Shown one piece after another: positions 1-8,858 of a stretch of 64,000 bases of DNA. Every line of letters starts with the position of its first letter. Position 1 is the stretch's first letter. The notes below the pieces were generated by a model. That model saw nothing but the letters and a program-made list of their open reading frames with translations. It had not been told where the DNA came from and did no database searches. A program made the position numbers and the translations under genes. Source of the stretch: Nocardiopsis sp. NRRL B-16309 (GTDB lineage: Bacteria; Actinomycetota; Actinomycetes; Streptosporangiales; Streptosporangiaceae); assembly GCF_001279585.1 (NCBI RefSeq), contig NZ_LGEC01000058.1:124001-188000 (forward strand). The letters run 5' to 3'.

Positions 1-119
1 GAGTCCCGCAGCGACAGCGCGTGCGCGTGACCCTGGCTGCCGTAACCGATCACGGCGACCTTCTTGCCCTGGATGAGCGCGAGGTCCGCGGCGTCGTCGT
101 AGTACATCTGTGCTGCCAC
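1..119 (-). CDS. ilvC: Ketol-acid reductoisomerase, N-terminal fragment
   Basis: Only the first 39 or so codons lie inside the window; the gene continues past position 1. The translation begins VAAQMYYDDAADLALIQGKK and continues into a Gly-rich nucleotide-binding loop (VIGYGSQGHAHALSLRD), the NADPH-binding start of ketol-acid reductoisomerase. The enzyme converts acetolactate or acetohydroxybutyrate to the dihydroxy acid in valine, leucine and isoleucine synthesis. The start is GTG at 119, preceded by a clear AAGGAG about 8 bases upstream. It is the third gene of ilvB-ilvN-ilvC, 97 bases after ilvN. Partial because of the window edge, not because it is broken. Confidence 0.95.
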   Translation of the reverse strand, partial: MAAQMYYDDAADLALIQGKKVAVIGYGSQGHAHALSLRD

Positions 120-216
120 TTGGGGTTACTCCTTGGGATCATCTCCGCGTGCGCGGGGAGGAACAGTTACTGATGTTCGTTCGGAACCTGCGGCGGGCCC
201 CGTGTCGGCCCGGCCC

Positions 217-741
217 TCAGGCGCTGCGGTCGACCGCGCGAAGGGAGCGGTCGGTGATCGACCGGGGGCCGCGCCCCAGGGCGACCAGCCCCGACTTGAC
301 GAGCTCCCGGATGCCGAAGGGCTCCAGGTTCTTCACCAGGGCATCGAGCTTCTCGGGGTCCCCGGTCGCCTCGATGACGACGACGTCCGGGCTGACGTCC
401 ACGACGTGGGCGCGGAAGAGCTCGGCCGTCTGCAGCACGTGGGTGCGGCTGGACGCGTCGGCCTTGACCTTGACGAGCAGCAGCTCGCGGCGGACCGAAG
501 CGGTGGTGTCCATCTCCACGATCTTGACGACGTTGATCAGCTTGTTGAGCTGTTTGGTCACCTGCTCCAAGGGGTGGAGGTCGCAGTTGACCACGATTGT
601 CATCCGGGACAGTCCTGGGTACTCGGTCGTGCTGACGCTGAGCGAGTCGATGTTGAAGCCGCGGCGGGAGAACAGAGAGGAGGCGCGGGCGAGGATGCCC
701 GGGGTGTCCTCCACCAGAACGGAAAGCGTGTGACTGCTCAT
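217..741 (-). CDS. ilvN: Acetolactate synthase small (regulatory) subunit
   Basis: 174-aa regulatory subunit of acetohydroxyacid synthase, which binds the large subunit and gives feedback inhibition by valine. An N-terminal ACT domain (about residues 3-80) starts MSSHTLSVLVEDTPGILAR and contains RRGFNIDSLSV, typical of IlvN/IlvH. A second ACT-like half follows (residues 85-160). Length matches the family's usual 160-175 aa. The start is ATG at 741 with AGGAGAAG upstream. It sits 17 bases after the ilvB stop, so the two subunits are surely co-transcribed and the ilvB attenuator controls both. Confidence 0.97.
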   Translation of the reverse strand: MSSHTLSVLVEDTPGILARASSLFSRRGFNIDSLSVSTTEYPGLSRMTIVVNCDLHPLEQVTKQLNKLINVVKIVEMDTTASVRRELLLVKVKADASSRTHVLQTAELFRAHVVDVSPDVVVIEATGDPEKLDALVKNLEPFGIRELVKSGLVALGRGPRSITDRSLRAVDRSA

Positions 742-758
742 GGTGGTTCGGCCTTCTC

Positions 759-2519
759 CTAGTCCTCGTGTTCCCAGTTCGGCGCCATGTCGCGCGCGTA
801 CTGGATCTGGTCGTTGCTGACACCGGGGCCGACCATCGGCCAGACCATCGCGTCGTGGCTGACGGTGAAGTCCACGACGACGGGGGCGTCGTTGATGGAC
901 ATGGCCTTCTCGATGGTCGAGTCGATGTCCTCGGGGCGCTCGCACCGCAGGCCGACACAACCGTACGCCTCCGCGAGGCGGACGAAGTCGGGAATGCGGA
1001 CCTTCTCGTCCTTGGGCGAGGTCTGCAGGTCGGTGTTGGAGTAGCGGCCCTCGTAGAACAGGGTCTGCCACTGGCGGACCATGCCCAGGTTGCCGTTGTT
1101 GACGACCGCGACCTTGATCGGGATGCCCTCGATCGCGCAGGTCGCCAGTTCCTGGTTGGTCATCTGGAAGCAGCCGTCGCCGTCGATCGACCACACGACG
1201 CGGTCGGGGTCGCCGGCCTTGGCGCCCAGCGCCGCCGGGACGGAGAAGCCCATCGTGCCGAGTCCGCCGGAGTTGACGAAGGCCCCGGGGCGCTCGTAGT
1301 CGACGAACTGGGCGGCCCACATCTGGTGCTGGCCGACGCCCGCGACGTAGGTGGCCTCCGGGCCGACGATCTGACCGAGGCGCTCGATGACCGCCTGCGG
1401 GGCCAGGGAGTCGCCGTCGTGGGGCTCGTACCCCTTGGGGTAGGTGTCGCGCAGCCGGTTGAGCTGGTGCCACCAGGCGGCGTAGTCGCCCTCGCGGCCC
1501 TTCTCCTGGTCGGCGCGCACGGCCACGACCAGGTCGGCCAGGACCTCGCGGCAGTCGCCGACGATGGGCACGTCCGCGTGGCGGTTCTTGGAGATCTCGG
1601 CCGGGTCGATGTCGGCGTGGACGACCTTGGCGTCGGGCGCGAAGGAGTCCAGGCGGCCGGTGACGCGGTCGTCGAAGCGGGCGCCCAGGGCCACGACCAG
1701 GTCGGCCTTCTGCAGGGCGCCGACGGCGGCGACGTCGCCGTGCATGCCGGGCATGCCCACGCACAGCGGGTGGCTGTCGGGGAAGACGCCGCGGGCCATC
1801 AGCGTGGTGACGACGGGGACGCCGGTGAGCTCGGCCAGGACCCGCAGTTCGGCGGAGGCCCCGGCGCGCAGGACACCGCCGCCGACGTACAGGACGGGGC
1901 GCTTGGCGTCGGCGATCATCCGGGCGGCCTCGCGCACCTGCTTGCCGTGCGGCTTGGTCACCGGGCGGTAGCCGGGCAGGTCCATGCGCTCGGGCCAGAC
2001 GAACTCGGACGCGGCCTGCAGGGCGTCCTTGGAGATGTCGACGAGCACCGGGCCGGGGCGGCCGGTGGAGGCGATGTGAAAGGCCTCGGAGATGGTGCGC
2101 GGGATGTCCCGCACGTCCTTGACCAGGAAGTTGTGCTTGGTGATCGGCATCGTGATGCCGCAGATGTCCGCTTCCTGGAAGGCGTCGGTGCCGATCATGG
2201 GCGCGGCGACCTGGCCGGTGATGGCGACCATCGGCACCGAGTCCATGTGGGCGTCGGCCAGCGGTGTCACGAGGTTCGTGGCACCGGGGCCGCTGGTGGC
2301 CATGCACACGCCGGGCTTGCCGGTCGCGTAGGCGTAGCCCTCGGCCGCGTGGCCCGCTCCCTGCTCGTGGCGCATGAGGATGTGGCGCACCTTGGCCGAG
2401 TCGTAGAGGGGGTCGTACGCGGGGAGGATGGCGCCGCCGGGAATCCCGAAGACAGTGTCAACGCCGACGTGCTCCAGCGACCTGATCAGCGATTGGGCGC
2501 CGGTCATCTGCTCGGTCAT
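759..2519 (-). CDS. ilvB: Acetolactate synthase large (catalytic) subunit
   Basis: 586-aa thiamine-diphosphate enzyme that condenses two pyruvates, or pyruvate and 2-oxobutyrate, in the first common step of branched-chain amino acid synthesis. Visible are the N-terminal TPP pyrimidine domain (GVDTVFGIPGGAILP, catalytic Glu in RHEQGAGHAAEGYA), a central FAD/Rossmann-like domain, and the C-terminal pyrophosphate domain (IDGDGCFQMTNQE with VVNNGNLGMV). An in-frame reading extends 53 codons upstream, but that stretch crosses the attenuator. I chose ATG at 2519 because the family begins here (MTEQMTGAQSLIRSLE) and GAAGGA precedes it at good spacing. First gene of the ilvBNC operon. Confidence 0.97.
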   Translation of the reverse strand: MTEQMTGAQSLIRSLEHVGVDTVFGIPGGAILPAYDPLYDSAKVRHILMRHEQGAGHAAEGYAYATGKPGVCMATSGPGATNLVTPLADAHMDSVPMVAITGQVAAPMIGTDAFQEADICGITMPITKHNFLVKDVRDIPRTISEAFHIASTGRPGPVLVDISKDALQAASEFVWPERMDLPGYRPVTKPHGKQVREAARMIADAKRPVLYVGGGVLRAGASAELRVLAELTGVPVVTTLMARGVFPDSHPLCVGMPGMHGDVAAVGALQKADLVVALGARFDDRVTGRLDSFAPDAKVVHADIDPAEISKNRHADVPIVGDCREVLADLVVAVRADQEKGREGDYAAWWHQLNRLRDTYPKGYEPHDGDSLAPQAVIERLGQIVGPEATYVAGVGQHQMWAAQFVDYERPGAFVNSGGLGTMGFSVPAALGAKAGDPDRVVWSIDGDGCFQMTNQELATCAIEGIPIKVAVVNNGNLGMVRQWQTLFYEGRYSNTDLQTSPKDEKVRIPDFVRLAEAYGCVGLRCERPEDIDSTIEKAMSINDAPVVVDFTVSHDAMVWPMVGPGVSNDQIQYARDMAPNWEHED

Positions 2520-2597
2520 CTCAAGATCCTTCAGCGAGGGTCCAGAGCGGGTACAGCGGCTCTGGCTTGGTGGGTCTGACTCATGGCCTGGTGCGGC

Positions 2598-2637
2598 AAT
2601 AAAAAAACCCCCACCGCCCGATGGCGGTTGAGGGGTG
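2598..2637 (-). terminator. ilvB attenuator (rho-independent terminator)
   Basis: Read on the minus strand, this is a G+C-rich hairpin (CCCC, three-base bulge, ACCGCC, loop ATCG, GGCGGT, GGGG) followed by seven T residues. It lies between the leader peptide stop (2656) and the ilvB start (2519). A strong intrinsic terminator is rare in such G+C-rich DNA, and its place just before the first gene of the operon marks it as an attenuator rather than an end-of-gene terminator. Confidence 0.9.
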
Positions 2638-2655
2638 GCGCGCAGCAGAAGAAAC

Positions 2656-2706
2656 TCAGTGGGCTGCGCGCCGACCAAGTACGAGAATCAGGGAGTTGCT
2701 CTGCAC
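2656..2706 (-). CDS. ilvB leader peptide (branched-chain attenuation)
   Basis: A 16-residue reading frame starting with GTG: VQSNSLILVLGRRAAH then TGA. Five consecutive codons (Leu-Ile-Leu-Val-Leu, positions 6-10) are for the three end products of the ilv pathway, and a terminator follows 19 bases after the stop. Comparable leader peptides with an ILVLG core precede ilvB in other actinobacteria (from memory). Stalling at these codons when branched-chain aminoacyl-tRNAs are scarce would favour an antiterminator. I see no Shine-Dalgarno; the promoter spacing suggests a leaderless start. Confidence 0.85.
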   Translation of the reverse strand: MQSNSLILVLGRRAAH

Positions 2707-2743
2707 GTTGACAACAGTGGCCGAAGGAGTGGTCGCCCGTCAA
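2707..2743 (-). promoter_or_regulatory. Putative ilvBNC promoter
   Basis: On the minus strand a good -35 (TTGACG, 2743-2738) is followed after 18 bases by a weak -10 (CACTGT, 2719-2714). The predicted +1 falls at or next to the leader-peptide GTG (2706), which fits leaderless translation. The -10 is poor, so the site rests on the -35 and on context. Confidence 0.5.
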
Positions 2744-2908
2744 CCAGAACGCCGTTTTGTCTCGCCATGTGAGACAAATATGTCAGCATGCGGCCTCATC
2801 CAGCGACACACCGACGCCCTGACCACGACGAACGCGCCCACGTCACCGTCTCGCGTGTAACGCAGGGCACGTACCGCAGTCCGGTCGGTGGACAGCCCCG
2901 CGCCCCCT

Positions 2909-3778
2909 TCAGCGGAACAGGTCCTCGGCCCGTTCCACCTTCAATGCCCGGCGCACCCAGGCACGCAGCGTCTCTCGGTCGGCCATGGCGCCGATCCGCT
3001 GACGCACCTCGTCACTGACCTCGAGGTCACGGCCCTCCAGAACCTCCACGATCGCTTCGCCGAGGCCTTTGGTCTCACCCTCGCGGAAGGGACGGCCGAT
3101 CAGCTCGGTCTTGAACTCGTAGTCGCGCAACTTCACGATCTCCTCCAGAGATCCCAGGGCCGCGGTGGACAGCGCCGCGAGCACGTAGTCAGAGTACAGC
3201 GAGGATGTCGACGTATCGAGGCTATTCAGAGCCACGGACAAGGCCTCTAGAGCGGCCCGGTCCTCCGTTGGATTGGCGGCGATCGCCAGAGCCGTCAACA
3301 CCGGGTGCTCAGCGGCCACCTCACGATCAGTGATGGGCTTCAACGTGTCGAGTGCCAGCACGGTCGGCCGGATTTCACCGCAGCCCAGGTCGATGGGCTC
3401 GTCGTAACGCTGGGCCAGGGCCGAGGTCGGCGTCAGCACGAGCAAGGCGATCGGGCACCTGAGGCGGTGGCGGATGTTCGCGACATAGGCGGGCCAAGAG
3501 TAGGGCTTGTGGGGATCCCACTTGCGCTGCGGCTCGGTGATGATCGCGAGCACGGACACCGGACCGTCACCTTCATGGGGCAGCGGCGGGCGTTCGCACA
3601 CTACGACGTTGTCCGAGTTCAAATACGGGAGGGCCGTGCTCGTGGCCTCGGCCGCATCGCAGCGTGCGCGGGTGTACTCGGGCAGCGGCTTCCCGCTGAC
3701 CTCGTACAGGAGTTCAGCGGCGAAGCCCGGATCATTCCGGATGAGGTCCAAGGGGAACTCGTGTTCGTATGTGGGCAT
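2909..3778 (-). CDS. Rpn-like PD-(D/E)XK-fold protein (hypothetical)
   Basis: 289-aa soluble protein of a family common in actinobacteria and usually called hypothetical. It begins MPTYEHEFPLDLIRNDPG and has a core with DNVVVCER, then a beta strand ending in TEPQ, then the conserved KPYSWPAYVANIRHRLRCP. The Asp...Glu-x-Gln arrangement is that of the PD-(D/E)XK nuclease fold found in Rpn/YhgA-type proteins, although the usual EVQ is TEPQ here, so catalysis is uncertain. The C-terminal third is helical and ends in a WVRRAL...AEDLF tail typical of the group. Monocistronic between ilvB and the c-di-GMP gene. Its real role is unknown to me. Confidence 0.7.
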   Translation of the reverse strand: MPTYEHEFPLDLIRNDPGFAAELLYEVSGKPLPEYTRARCDAAEATSTALPYLNSDNVVVCERPPLPHEGDGPVSVLAIITEPQRKWDPHKPYSWPAYVANIRHRLRCPIALLVLTPTSALAQRYDEPIDLGCGEIRPTVLALDTLKPITDREVAAEHPVLTALAIAANPTEDRAALEALSVALNSLDTSTSSLYSDYVLAALSTAALGSLEEIVKLRDYEFKTELIGRPFREGETKGLGEAIVEVLEGRDLEVSDEVRQRIGAMADRETLRAWVRRALKVERAEDLFR

Positions 3779-3867
3779 ACCGCGAACGTAGTGAGCGTGT
3801 CGGCTCCCGCACGGGCGAATGACGTAACGTCCGGATATGTGCGATGTGCTCGCTCCGAGTGCCCGGG

Positions 3868-6573
3868 CTACAGGTTGACGCCGCTTTCACCGCCGACGAG
3901 GGACTCCACGCCCGAGGCGGGCATCGGGCGGGCCACCAGGAAGCCCTGGCCGCGGTCGCAGCCCATCGTGCGCAGCTGCTCCAGCTGCTCGGAGCGCTCG
4001 ATCCCCTCGGCCACCACCTGGACGCCCAGGTCGCGGCCGAGCTGGATGATCGTGTGCGTGAGCAGGGTGACGGTGTCGTCGCGGCCCAGGTCGGCCGTGA
4101 ACAGCGGGTCGATCTTGATCGCGTCCACGCTCAGCTCGCGCAGGTGGGCCAGGGACGCGTAGCCCATGCCGTAGTCGTCGATGGCCAGCAGGACGCCCAG
4201 CGCGCGCAGCTCGCCCAGGCGCAGGACGGCCTCGCCGACGTCGTCCAGCAGGACCTCCTCGTCGACCTCCAGCGTCAGCACCTCCGCGGGCAGGCCCGAC
4301 TCCGAGAGCACCCTCTCGACGGTCGACACGAAGCGGTCGGAGAGCACCTGCTTGACGGACAGGTTCACCGACAGGCCGATGTCCCAGTCCGAGACCCGCC
4401 ACACGGCGACCTTCTGGCACGCCTCGCGAAGGATCCACTCCCCCAGGGGCACGATCAGCCCGGACTCCTCGGCCGCCCCGATGAAGTCGTCCGGTCCCAC
4501 GACCTCGCCGTCGCGGTCCCAGCGCACCAGCGCCTCCACCGCGGTCACCTGGGAGCTGTCCAGGTCGACGATCGGCTGGTACTCCAGGAAGAACTCCCCG
4601 GCCGCCAGCGCCTGGCGCAGCCGGATCTGCAGCTCCAGCCGCGACACCACCGTGTCGTGCATGTGGGCGGCGTACACCTCCACGTGCCCGGCACCTCGCT
4701 CCTTGGCGCGCGTCATGGCCACGTCGGCGTTGCGCAGCAGCTCACCGCTGTCGGAGGCGGGCTCGGCGAAGGCCACCCCGATGCTCGCGGTCAGCAGGAT
4801 GTCCCGGTCGGCCACCTGGAAGGGCTCCGAGGCGATCACCCGCCCCAGCCGCTCGGCCAGGTCCACCACGCGCTGGGCGCGCGTGACGCCCTCCACCAGG
4901 ACGGCGAACTCGTCGCCGCCCCACCGGGCCAGCGTCGCCGACGAGTCCAGCTCGCCGCGCAGCCTGCGGGCGGCCTGCCCGAGCAGGTGGTCGCCGCGCA
5001 CGTGCCCGGCGGAGTCGTTGACCGCGGTGAACCCGTCCAGGTCCAGGAAGACGCACGCGATGTCGGTGTCGGGGTCGTCGCTGATCGCCCGGTGGGCCAG
5101 GACGTCGCTGGCCCGCTCCTCCAGGTACGCGCGGTTGGGCAGGCCGGTGACGCCGTCGTGGAAGGTCAGGTGCTCGACCTCGTCCTGGAGGGCCACCTGG
5201 GCGCTGATGTCCCGGGTCGTCACCAGGAGGCGGTCGGGCTCCCCCGGCTGCTCGTACAGCGACACCGTGGACTCGGTGTGCCGCCAGGTGCCGTCGGCGG
5301 CGCGGACCCGCAGGCGCAGGTGCACCCCCTGGCCGGACCGGTCGCCGAACAGGTCCTCGACGGCCTTGGTGCGCGCGAGGTCCTCGGGGTGGATGAGCGC
5401 CGTCACCGGTGCGGCCAGCACGTCGTCGAGCCGGTACCCGAACGCCTCGGCCGTCCCCGGGCTGACGTAGTACACCCCGCCGTCCCGGTCCAGGATGAGG
5501 ATCACGTCGCCGCTGTTGCGGGCCAGTTCGTGGAAGTGCCCCTCGCGGTTGAGGACCATCCGCGCCAGGGTCGCGTTCTCCTCCAGCATGCCCATCACCC
5601 GCAGCAGCAGCACCAGCACCGCCGTACCCGCGGCCAGCGGCAGCACCGGGGCCACCCCCGGCAGGCGCAGCGCCGCCACGGTGAGCACGACCGACGCCAG
5701 GGCCAGCGCGCCGACGGCGGCCAGCTCGGGGGCGAACCGGTACAGCCCGCGGCCGGTGATCCGGCGCGGGACCGACCCCGGCCGGTGCTCCACCAGCCAC
5801 GGCAGCGCGCCCAGCAGGGCGAAGCCGAGGAACTTCACCGGGTACTCGATCCCCCCGGCCACGGGCGGGCCGGTCAGCCGGCCGACCGCGCCGATCAGGT
5901 CGGCGCCGGCGATGACGATGAGCGCCGAGATCGCCAGGAGCACCGCGCGCCGCGTGCTGTGCGGCGACATGAAGACCAGCGGGATCAGCAGGCACAGCAC
6001 CACGATGTCGGCCACCGGGTAGACCAGGGCGAAGCCCAGCACCCCGGCGCCCTCCCCCAGTTCGCGGTACTGCGGGGCGAACAGCAGCAGCCACACGACG
6101 GAGAAGATGGCGGCGGCGCACACGTAACTGTCGGTGATGTGGCGCAGGGCGGTGCGCAGACCGCCCGGCCAGGGGGCGAACCGCGTGAAGCCCACCACGA
6201 AGAGCGGCAGGGCGGCCAGCGCGAACAGGTCGCCCAGTGTCAGGGAGAGCACGGAGCTGGAGCCGAAGAGGCGGGTGATCCCGTGGGTGACTCCGCCCGC
6301 GGCCCAGGCCAGGGACGCCAGTCCCAGGTTGCGCAGGGCGGCGGGCCCGTCGGCGCCGTCCGCCTGGGCGTCGTGGTCGGCGCCGGTGGCCGCCCACCGG
6401 CGCGACGCGAACAGCAGCGAGGCCCCGGCCAGACCGGCCGCGAGGGACGTCGGCCACTCGGCCATGACCGCCGTGACCGTGGACCGCGCCGTCGGAACGA
6501 ACGTCCCGGCGACGTAGAGCAGGAACAGCGCGCCCAGGGCTGCGGTCCACAGGCGGCGTGCCCTGATCCCCAT
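3868..6573 (-). CDS. Membrane GGDEF-EAL c-di-GMP turnover protein (PAS-containing)
   Basis: 901-aa protein. The N-terminal ~330 residues hold about ten hydrophobic segments; a PAS domain follows (SGDVILILDRDGGVYYVSP, near 375-480), then GGDEF with an intact RWGGDEFAVLVEG, then EAL (VEALVRWDRDGEVVGPDDFI) with later motifs (DDYGMGYASLAHLRELSVDAIKID) preserved. Both synthesis and hydrolysis of c-di-GMP are therefore possible. The start is ATG at 6573, with GGGAGG 8 bases upstream; 72 codons of in-frame upstream sequence are Arg/Pro-rich and look non-coding. By position beside ilvB it matches the Streptomyces gene I recall as cdgE (SCO5511). In Streptomyces such proteins affect development. Confidence 0.9.
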   Translation of the reverse strand: MGIRARRLWTAALGALFLLYVAGTFVPTARSTVTAVMAEWPTSLAAGLAGASLLFASRRWAATGADHDAQADGADGPAALRNLGLASLAWAAGGVTHGITRLFGSSSVLSLTLGDLFALAALPLFVVGFTRFAPWPGGLRTALRHITDSYVCAAAIFSVVWLLLFAPQYRELGEGAGVLGFALVYPVADIVVLCLLIPLVFMSPHSTRRAVLLAISALIVIAGADLIGAVGRLTGPPVAGGIEYPVKFLGFALLGALPWLVEHRPGSVPRRITGRGLYRFAPELAAVGALALASVVLTVAALRLPGVAPVLPLAAGTAVLVLLLRVMGMLEENATLARMVLNREGHFHELARNSGDVILILDRDGGVYYVSPGTAEAFGYRLDDVLAAPVTALIHPEDLARTKAVEDLFGDRSGQGVHLRLRVRAADGTWRHTESTVSLYEQPGEPDRLLVTTRDISAQVALQDEVEHLTFHDGVTGLPNRAYLEERASDVLAHRAISDDPDTDIACVFLDLDGFTAVNDSAGHVRGDHLLGQAARRLRGELDSSATLARWGGDEFAVLVEGVTRAQRVVDLAERLGRVIASEPFQVADRDILLTASIGVAFAEPASDSGELLRNADVAMTRAKERGAGHVEVYAAHMHDTVVSRLELQIRLRQALAAGEFFLEYQPIVDLDSSQVTAVEALVRWDRDGEVVGPDDFIGAAEESGLIVPLGEWILREACQKVAVWRVSDWDIGLSVNLSVKQVLSDRFVSTVERVLSESGLPAEVLTLEVDEEVLLDDVGEAVLRLGELRALGVLLAIDDYGMGYASLAHLRELSVDAIKIDPLFTADLGRDDTVTLLTHTIIQLGRDLGVQVVAEGIERSEQLEQLRTMGCDRGQGFLVARPMPASGVESLVGGESGVNL

Positions 6574-6837
6574 CACCGACCTCCCAGTGGGTCTGCCGCG
6601 GCTCGACGGCCGCGCTCTCTGACGTGGACATGGGGAACCACCCGGCGTCGACCGGTACCGGACGCGTCGCTGCGTCCGGCGCCGTGGTCCGCCGCCCGGT
6701 GTCCCGCTCGTCCTCCGGACCGGAAGGAGCCGGGTCGCGTACGCCCCGAACGGCCGCACGCGCCCCCGTGGTGCCGCCACACTACGCAAGGCAGGTCACA
6801 CGACGATTGAGGACCGGCCGAGACATGGCGACGGAAT

Positions 6838-6910
6838 GGTCACCCGAGGTGACCGGAGTGTGGCCGTACTCCCGGCGCGTGTCACGGGCCCCCTCCGGTC
6901 CGTGACACGC
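6838..6910. repeat. Two inverted repeats in the cdgE-like/gatB intergenic region
   Basis: The 416-base gap 6574-6989 has no convincing gene. It holds a compact palindrome, GGTCACC-CGA-GGTGACC (6838-6854), and a long hairpin (6877-6887 with 6900-6910, GCGTGTCACGG and its complement, extended by a G-U and two G-C pairs around a six-base loop). The second could end gatB transcription, since it lies about 80 bases past the gatB stop, but it has no T run. The first resembles an operator upstream of the c-di-GMP gene. Confidence 0.5.
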
Positions 6911-6989
6911 CCCGACACTAGCCCCACCCCGCGGGCGCCCGGTCGATCGGTGGTGAGATCCGCCCCACGCCGCGGCGGGGCGGAACCGG

Positions 6990-8537
6990 TCAGCTCGCGC
7001 CGAGCTTCTCCAGGATCAGCTCACGCGCGCGGCCGGCGTCGGCCTGGCCGCGGGTGGCCTTCATGACCGCGCCCACCAGGGCGCCGGCCGCGGCGACCTT
7101 GCCCCCGCGCACCTTGTCGGCCGCGTCGGGGTTGGCCGCGATGGCCTCGTCGACCGCCGCGCCGAGCGCGGAGTCGTCGCTGACGACCTTCAGGCCGCGG
7201 GCCTCGACCACGGCGTCGGGCTCTCCCTCACCGGCGAGGACGCCCTCGACCACCTGGCGGGCGAGCTTGTTGGTGAGCGTGCCCTCGGCGACCAGGGCGA
7301 TGATCCGCGCCACCTGGGCGGGGGTGACGGGCAGGGCGGACAGCTCCACCTCCTGCTCCGTGGCGCGGCGGGAGAGCTCGTTGAGCCACAGCTTGCGCGC
7401 CTCCCCGGAGGGCGCCCCGGCCAGGACCGTGGCCTCGACCAGTTCGATGGCGTCGGCGTTGACGAGGTCGCGCAGCTCGGTGTCGCTCAGGTCCCACTCG
7501 GCGCGGACCCGCGCGCGCTTGGCCGCGGGCAGCTCGGGCAGGCCGGCGCGCAGCTCCTCGATCCACTCCTCGGTGGGCGCGACCGGGACGAGGTCGGGGT
7601 CCGGGAAGTACCGGTAGTCCTGCGCCTCCTCCTTGCTGCGGCCGGAGATGCTGCGTCCGGTGTTCTCCTGGAAGTGGCGGGTCTCCTGGACCACGCGCTG
7701 CCCGGCGTCCAGGACACCGGCCTGGCGCTCGATCTCGGAGCGCACCGCGCGCTCCACCGAGCGCAGGGAGTTCACGTTCTTGGTCTCGCTGCGGGTGCCC
7801 CACTCGTCGGCGCCGCGCTCGTTGAGGGAGACGTTGACGTCGCAGCGCATGGAGCCCTCCTCCATGCGCACGTCGGAGATGCCCAGCGAGCGGACGAGGT
7901 CGCGCAGCTCGGCGGCGTAGGCGCGCGCCACGAGGGGGGCCAGCTCGCCGGTACCGGTGATCGGCCTGGTCACGATCTCCAGCAGCGGGATGCCTGCGCG
8001 GTTGTAGTCGACGATGGAGTGCGAGGCGCCGTGGATCCGGCCGGTGGACCCGCCCACGTGGGTGGACTTGCCGGTGTCCTCCTCCATGTGGACGCGCTCG
8101 ATGTCCACGCGGAACTCGCGCGGGCCGTCGGGGGTGTCGACGGTGACGTCGAGGTGGCCGTCCACGCAGATCGGCTCGTCGTACTGCGAGATCTGGTAGT
8201 TCTTCGGCATGTCCGGGTAGAAGTAGTTCTTCCGGGCGAAACGGCCCCACGGCGCGATGGAGCAGTTCAGCGCCAGGCCCAGCCGGACGGCCCCCTCGAC
8301 CGCCTTGGCGTTGACGACCGGCAGCGAGCCGGGCAGCGCCAGGCAGACCGGGCAGACCTGGGTGTTCGGCTCGGCGCCGAACCCGGTGGGGCACGAGCAG
8401 AACATCTTCGAGGCGGTGCCCAGTTCGATGTGGGTCTCCAGCCCGAGCACGGGCTCATAGGTGGCCAGCGCCGTCTCGTAGTCCACCGGGGTGGGACCAC
8501 TGTCAGTGGCAGGGCTTGGAGTTACCGCGTGGGCCAT
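6990..8537 (-). CDS. gatB: Asp-tRNA(Asn)/Glu-tRNA(Gln) amidotransferase subunit B
   Basis: 515-aa tRNA-binding and kinase subunit of GatCAB, which amidates Glu-tRNA(Gln) and Asp-tRNA(Asn) using ammonia from GatA. It shows the family opening YEPVLGLETHIELGTASKMFCSC with the CxC...CPVC zinc-like site, YFYPDMPKNYQISQYD, HMEEDTGKSTH, and the C-terminal tRNA-binding YqeY-like domain (GGKVAAAGALVGAVMKATRGQAD). Length is normal (~480-510). The ATG at 8537 has no strong Shine-Dalgarno, so the exact start is less sure than the identity. It stands apart from gatC-gatA, which lie 4.5 kb away on the same strand. Confidence 0.97.
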   Translation of the reverse strand: MAHAVTPSPATDSGPTPVDYETALATYEPVLGLETHIELGTASKMFCSCPTGFGAEPNTQVCPVCLALPGSLPVVNAKAVEGAVRLGLALNCSIAPWGRFARKNYFYPDMPKNYQISQYDEPICVDGHLDVTVDTPDGPREFRVDIERVHMEEDTGKSTHVGGSTGRIHGASHSIVDYNRAGIPLLEIVTRPITGTGELAPLVARAYAAELRDLVRSLGISDVRMEEGSMRCDVNVSLNERGADEWGTRSETKNVNSLRSVERAVRSEIERQAGVLDAGQRVVQETRHFQENTGRSISGRSKEEAQDYRYFPDPDLVPVAPTEEWIEELRAGLPELPAAKRARVRAEWDLSDTELRDLVNADAIELVEATVLAGAPSGEARKLWLNELSRRATEQEVELSALPVTPAQVARIIALVAEGTLTNKLARQVVEGVLAGEGEPDAVVEARGLKVVSDDSALGAAVDEAIAANPDAADKVRGGKVAAAGALVGAVMKATRGQADAGRARELILEKLGAS

Positions 8538-8740
8538 CGCCGCGAACCCGTTTCCGTAGAGGACATACCTTCGGGTCCAGCCTACCGAGCGCGCGGGAGT
8601 GGCCGACCCGTCCCGCGCGGACCGGCCCGGCCCCCGGGGGCGGGCGCGCGGCCCCTCCGACCAGGGGAGCCGCGCACGCTTCGTGACGCCCGAGGGCGAG
8701 GACGCCGCTGGGAGATGTCACGGACAGCGCACGATTGGGC

Positions 8741-8771
8741 CACTGTGGCACGGTTGCACCGTCACCCAGTG
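8741..8771. promoter_or_regulatory. Imperfect inverted repeat upstream of the first TQXA gene
   Basis: The 321-base gap 8538-8858 between divergent gatB and the TQXA gene has no gene. At 8741-8771 an interrupted dyad pairs CACTG with CAGTG on the outside and ACGGT with ACCGT inside (loop TGC), about 88 bases before the plus-strand start. It could be an operator; I see no convincing -35/-10 pair next to it. Confidence 0.3.
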
Positions 8772-8858
8772 TGTCGCGCGGTTATTCTGAGTTTCCACCT
8801 TGACCACCCCGCCGGCCGGCCCCACAGCGGCCCGCCGCCCGTCGCCCGGGAGCAGAAC

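Noticed and set aside
2678..2709. ilvB start 53 codons upstream
   Set aside because: Would translate through the attenuator hairpin; the ATG at 2519 has a ribosome site and family start.
3844..6810. Long plus-strand reading frame opposite the GGDEF-EAL gene
   Set aside because: Arg/Gln/His-rich, no family, and opposite a full-length conserved protein; typical antisense frame in high-G+C DNA.
6838..6854. BldD box
   Set aside because: Half-sites face outward compared with the consensus I recall; kept only as a dyad.
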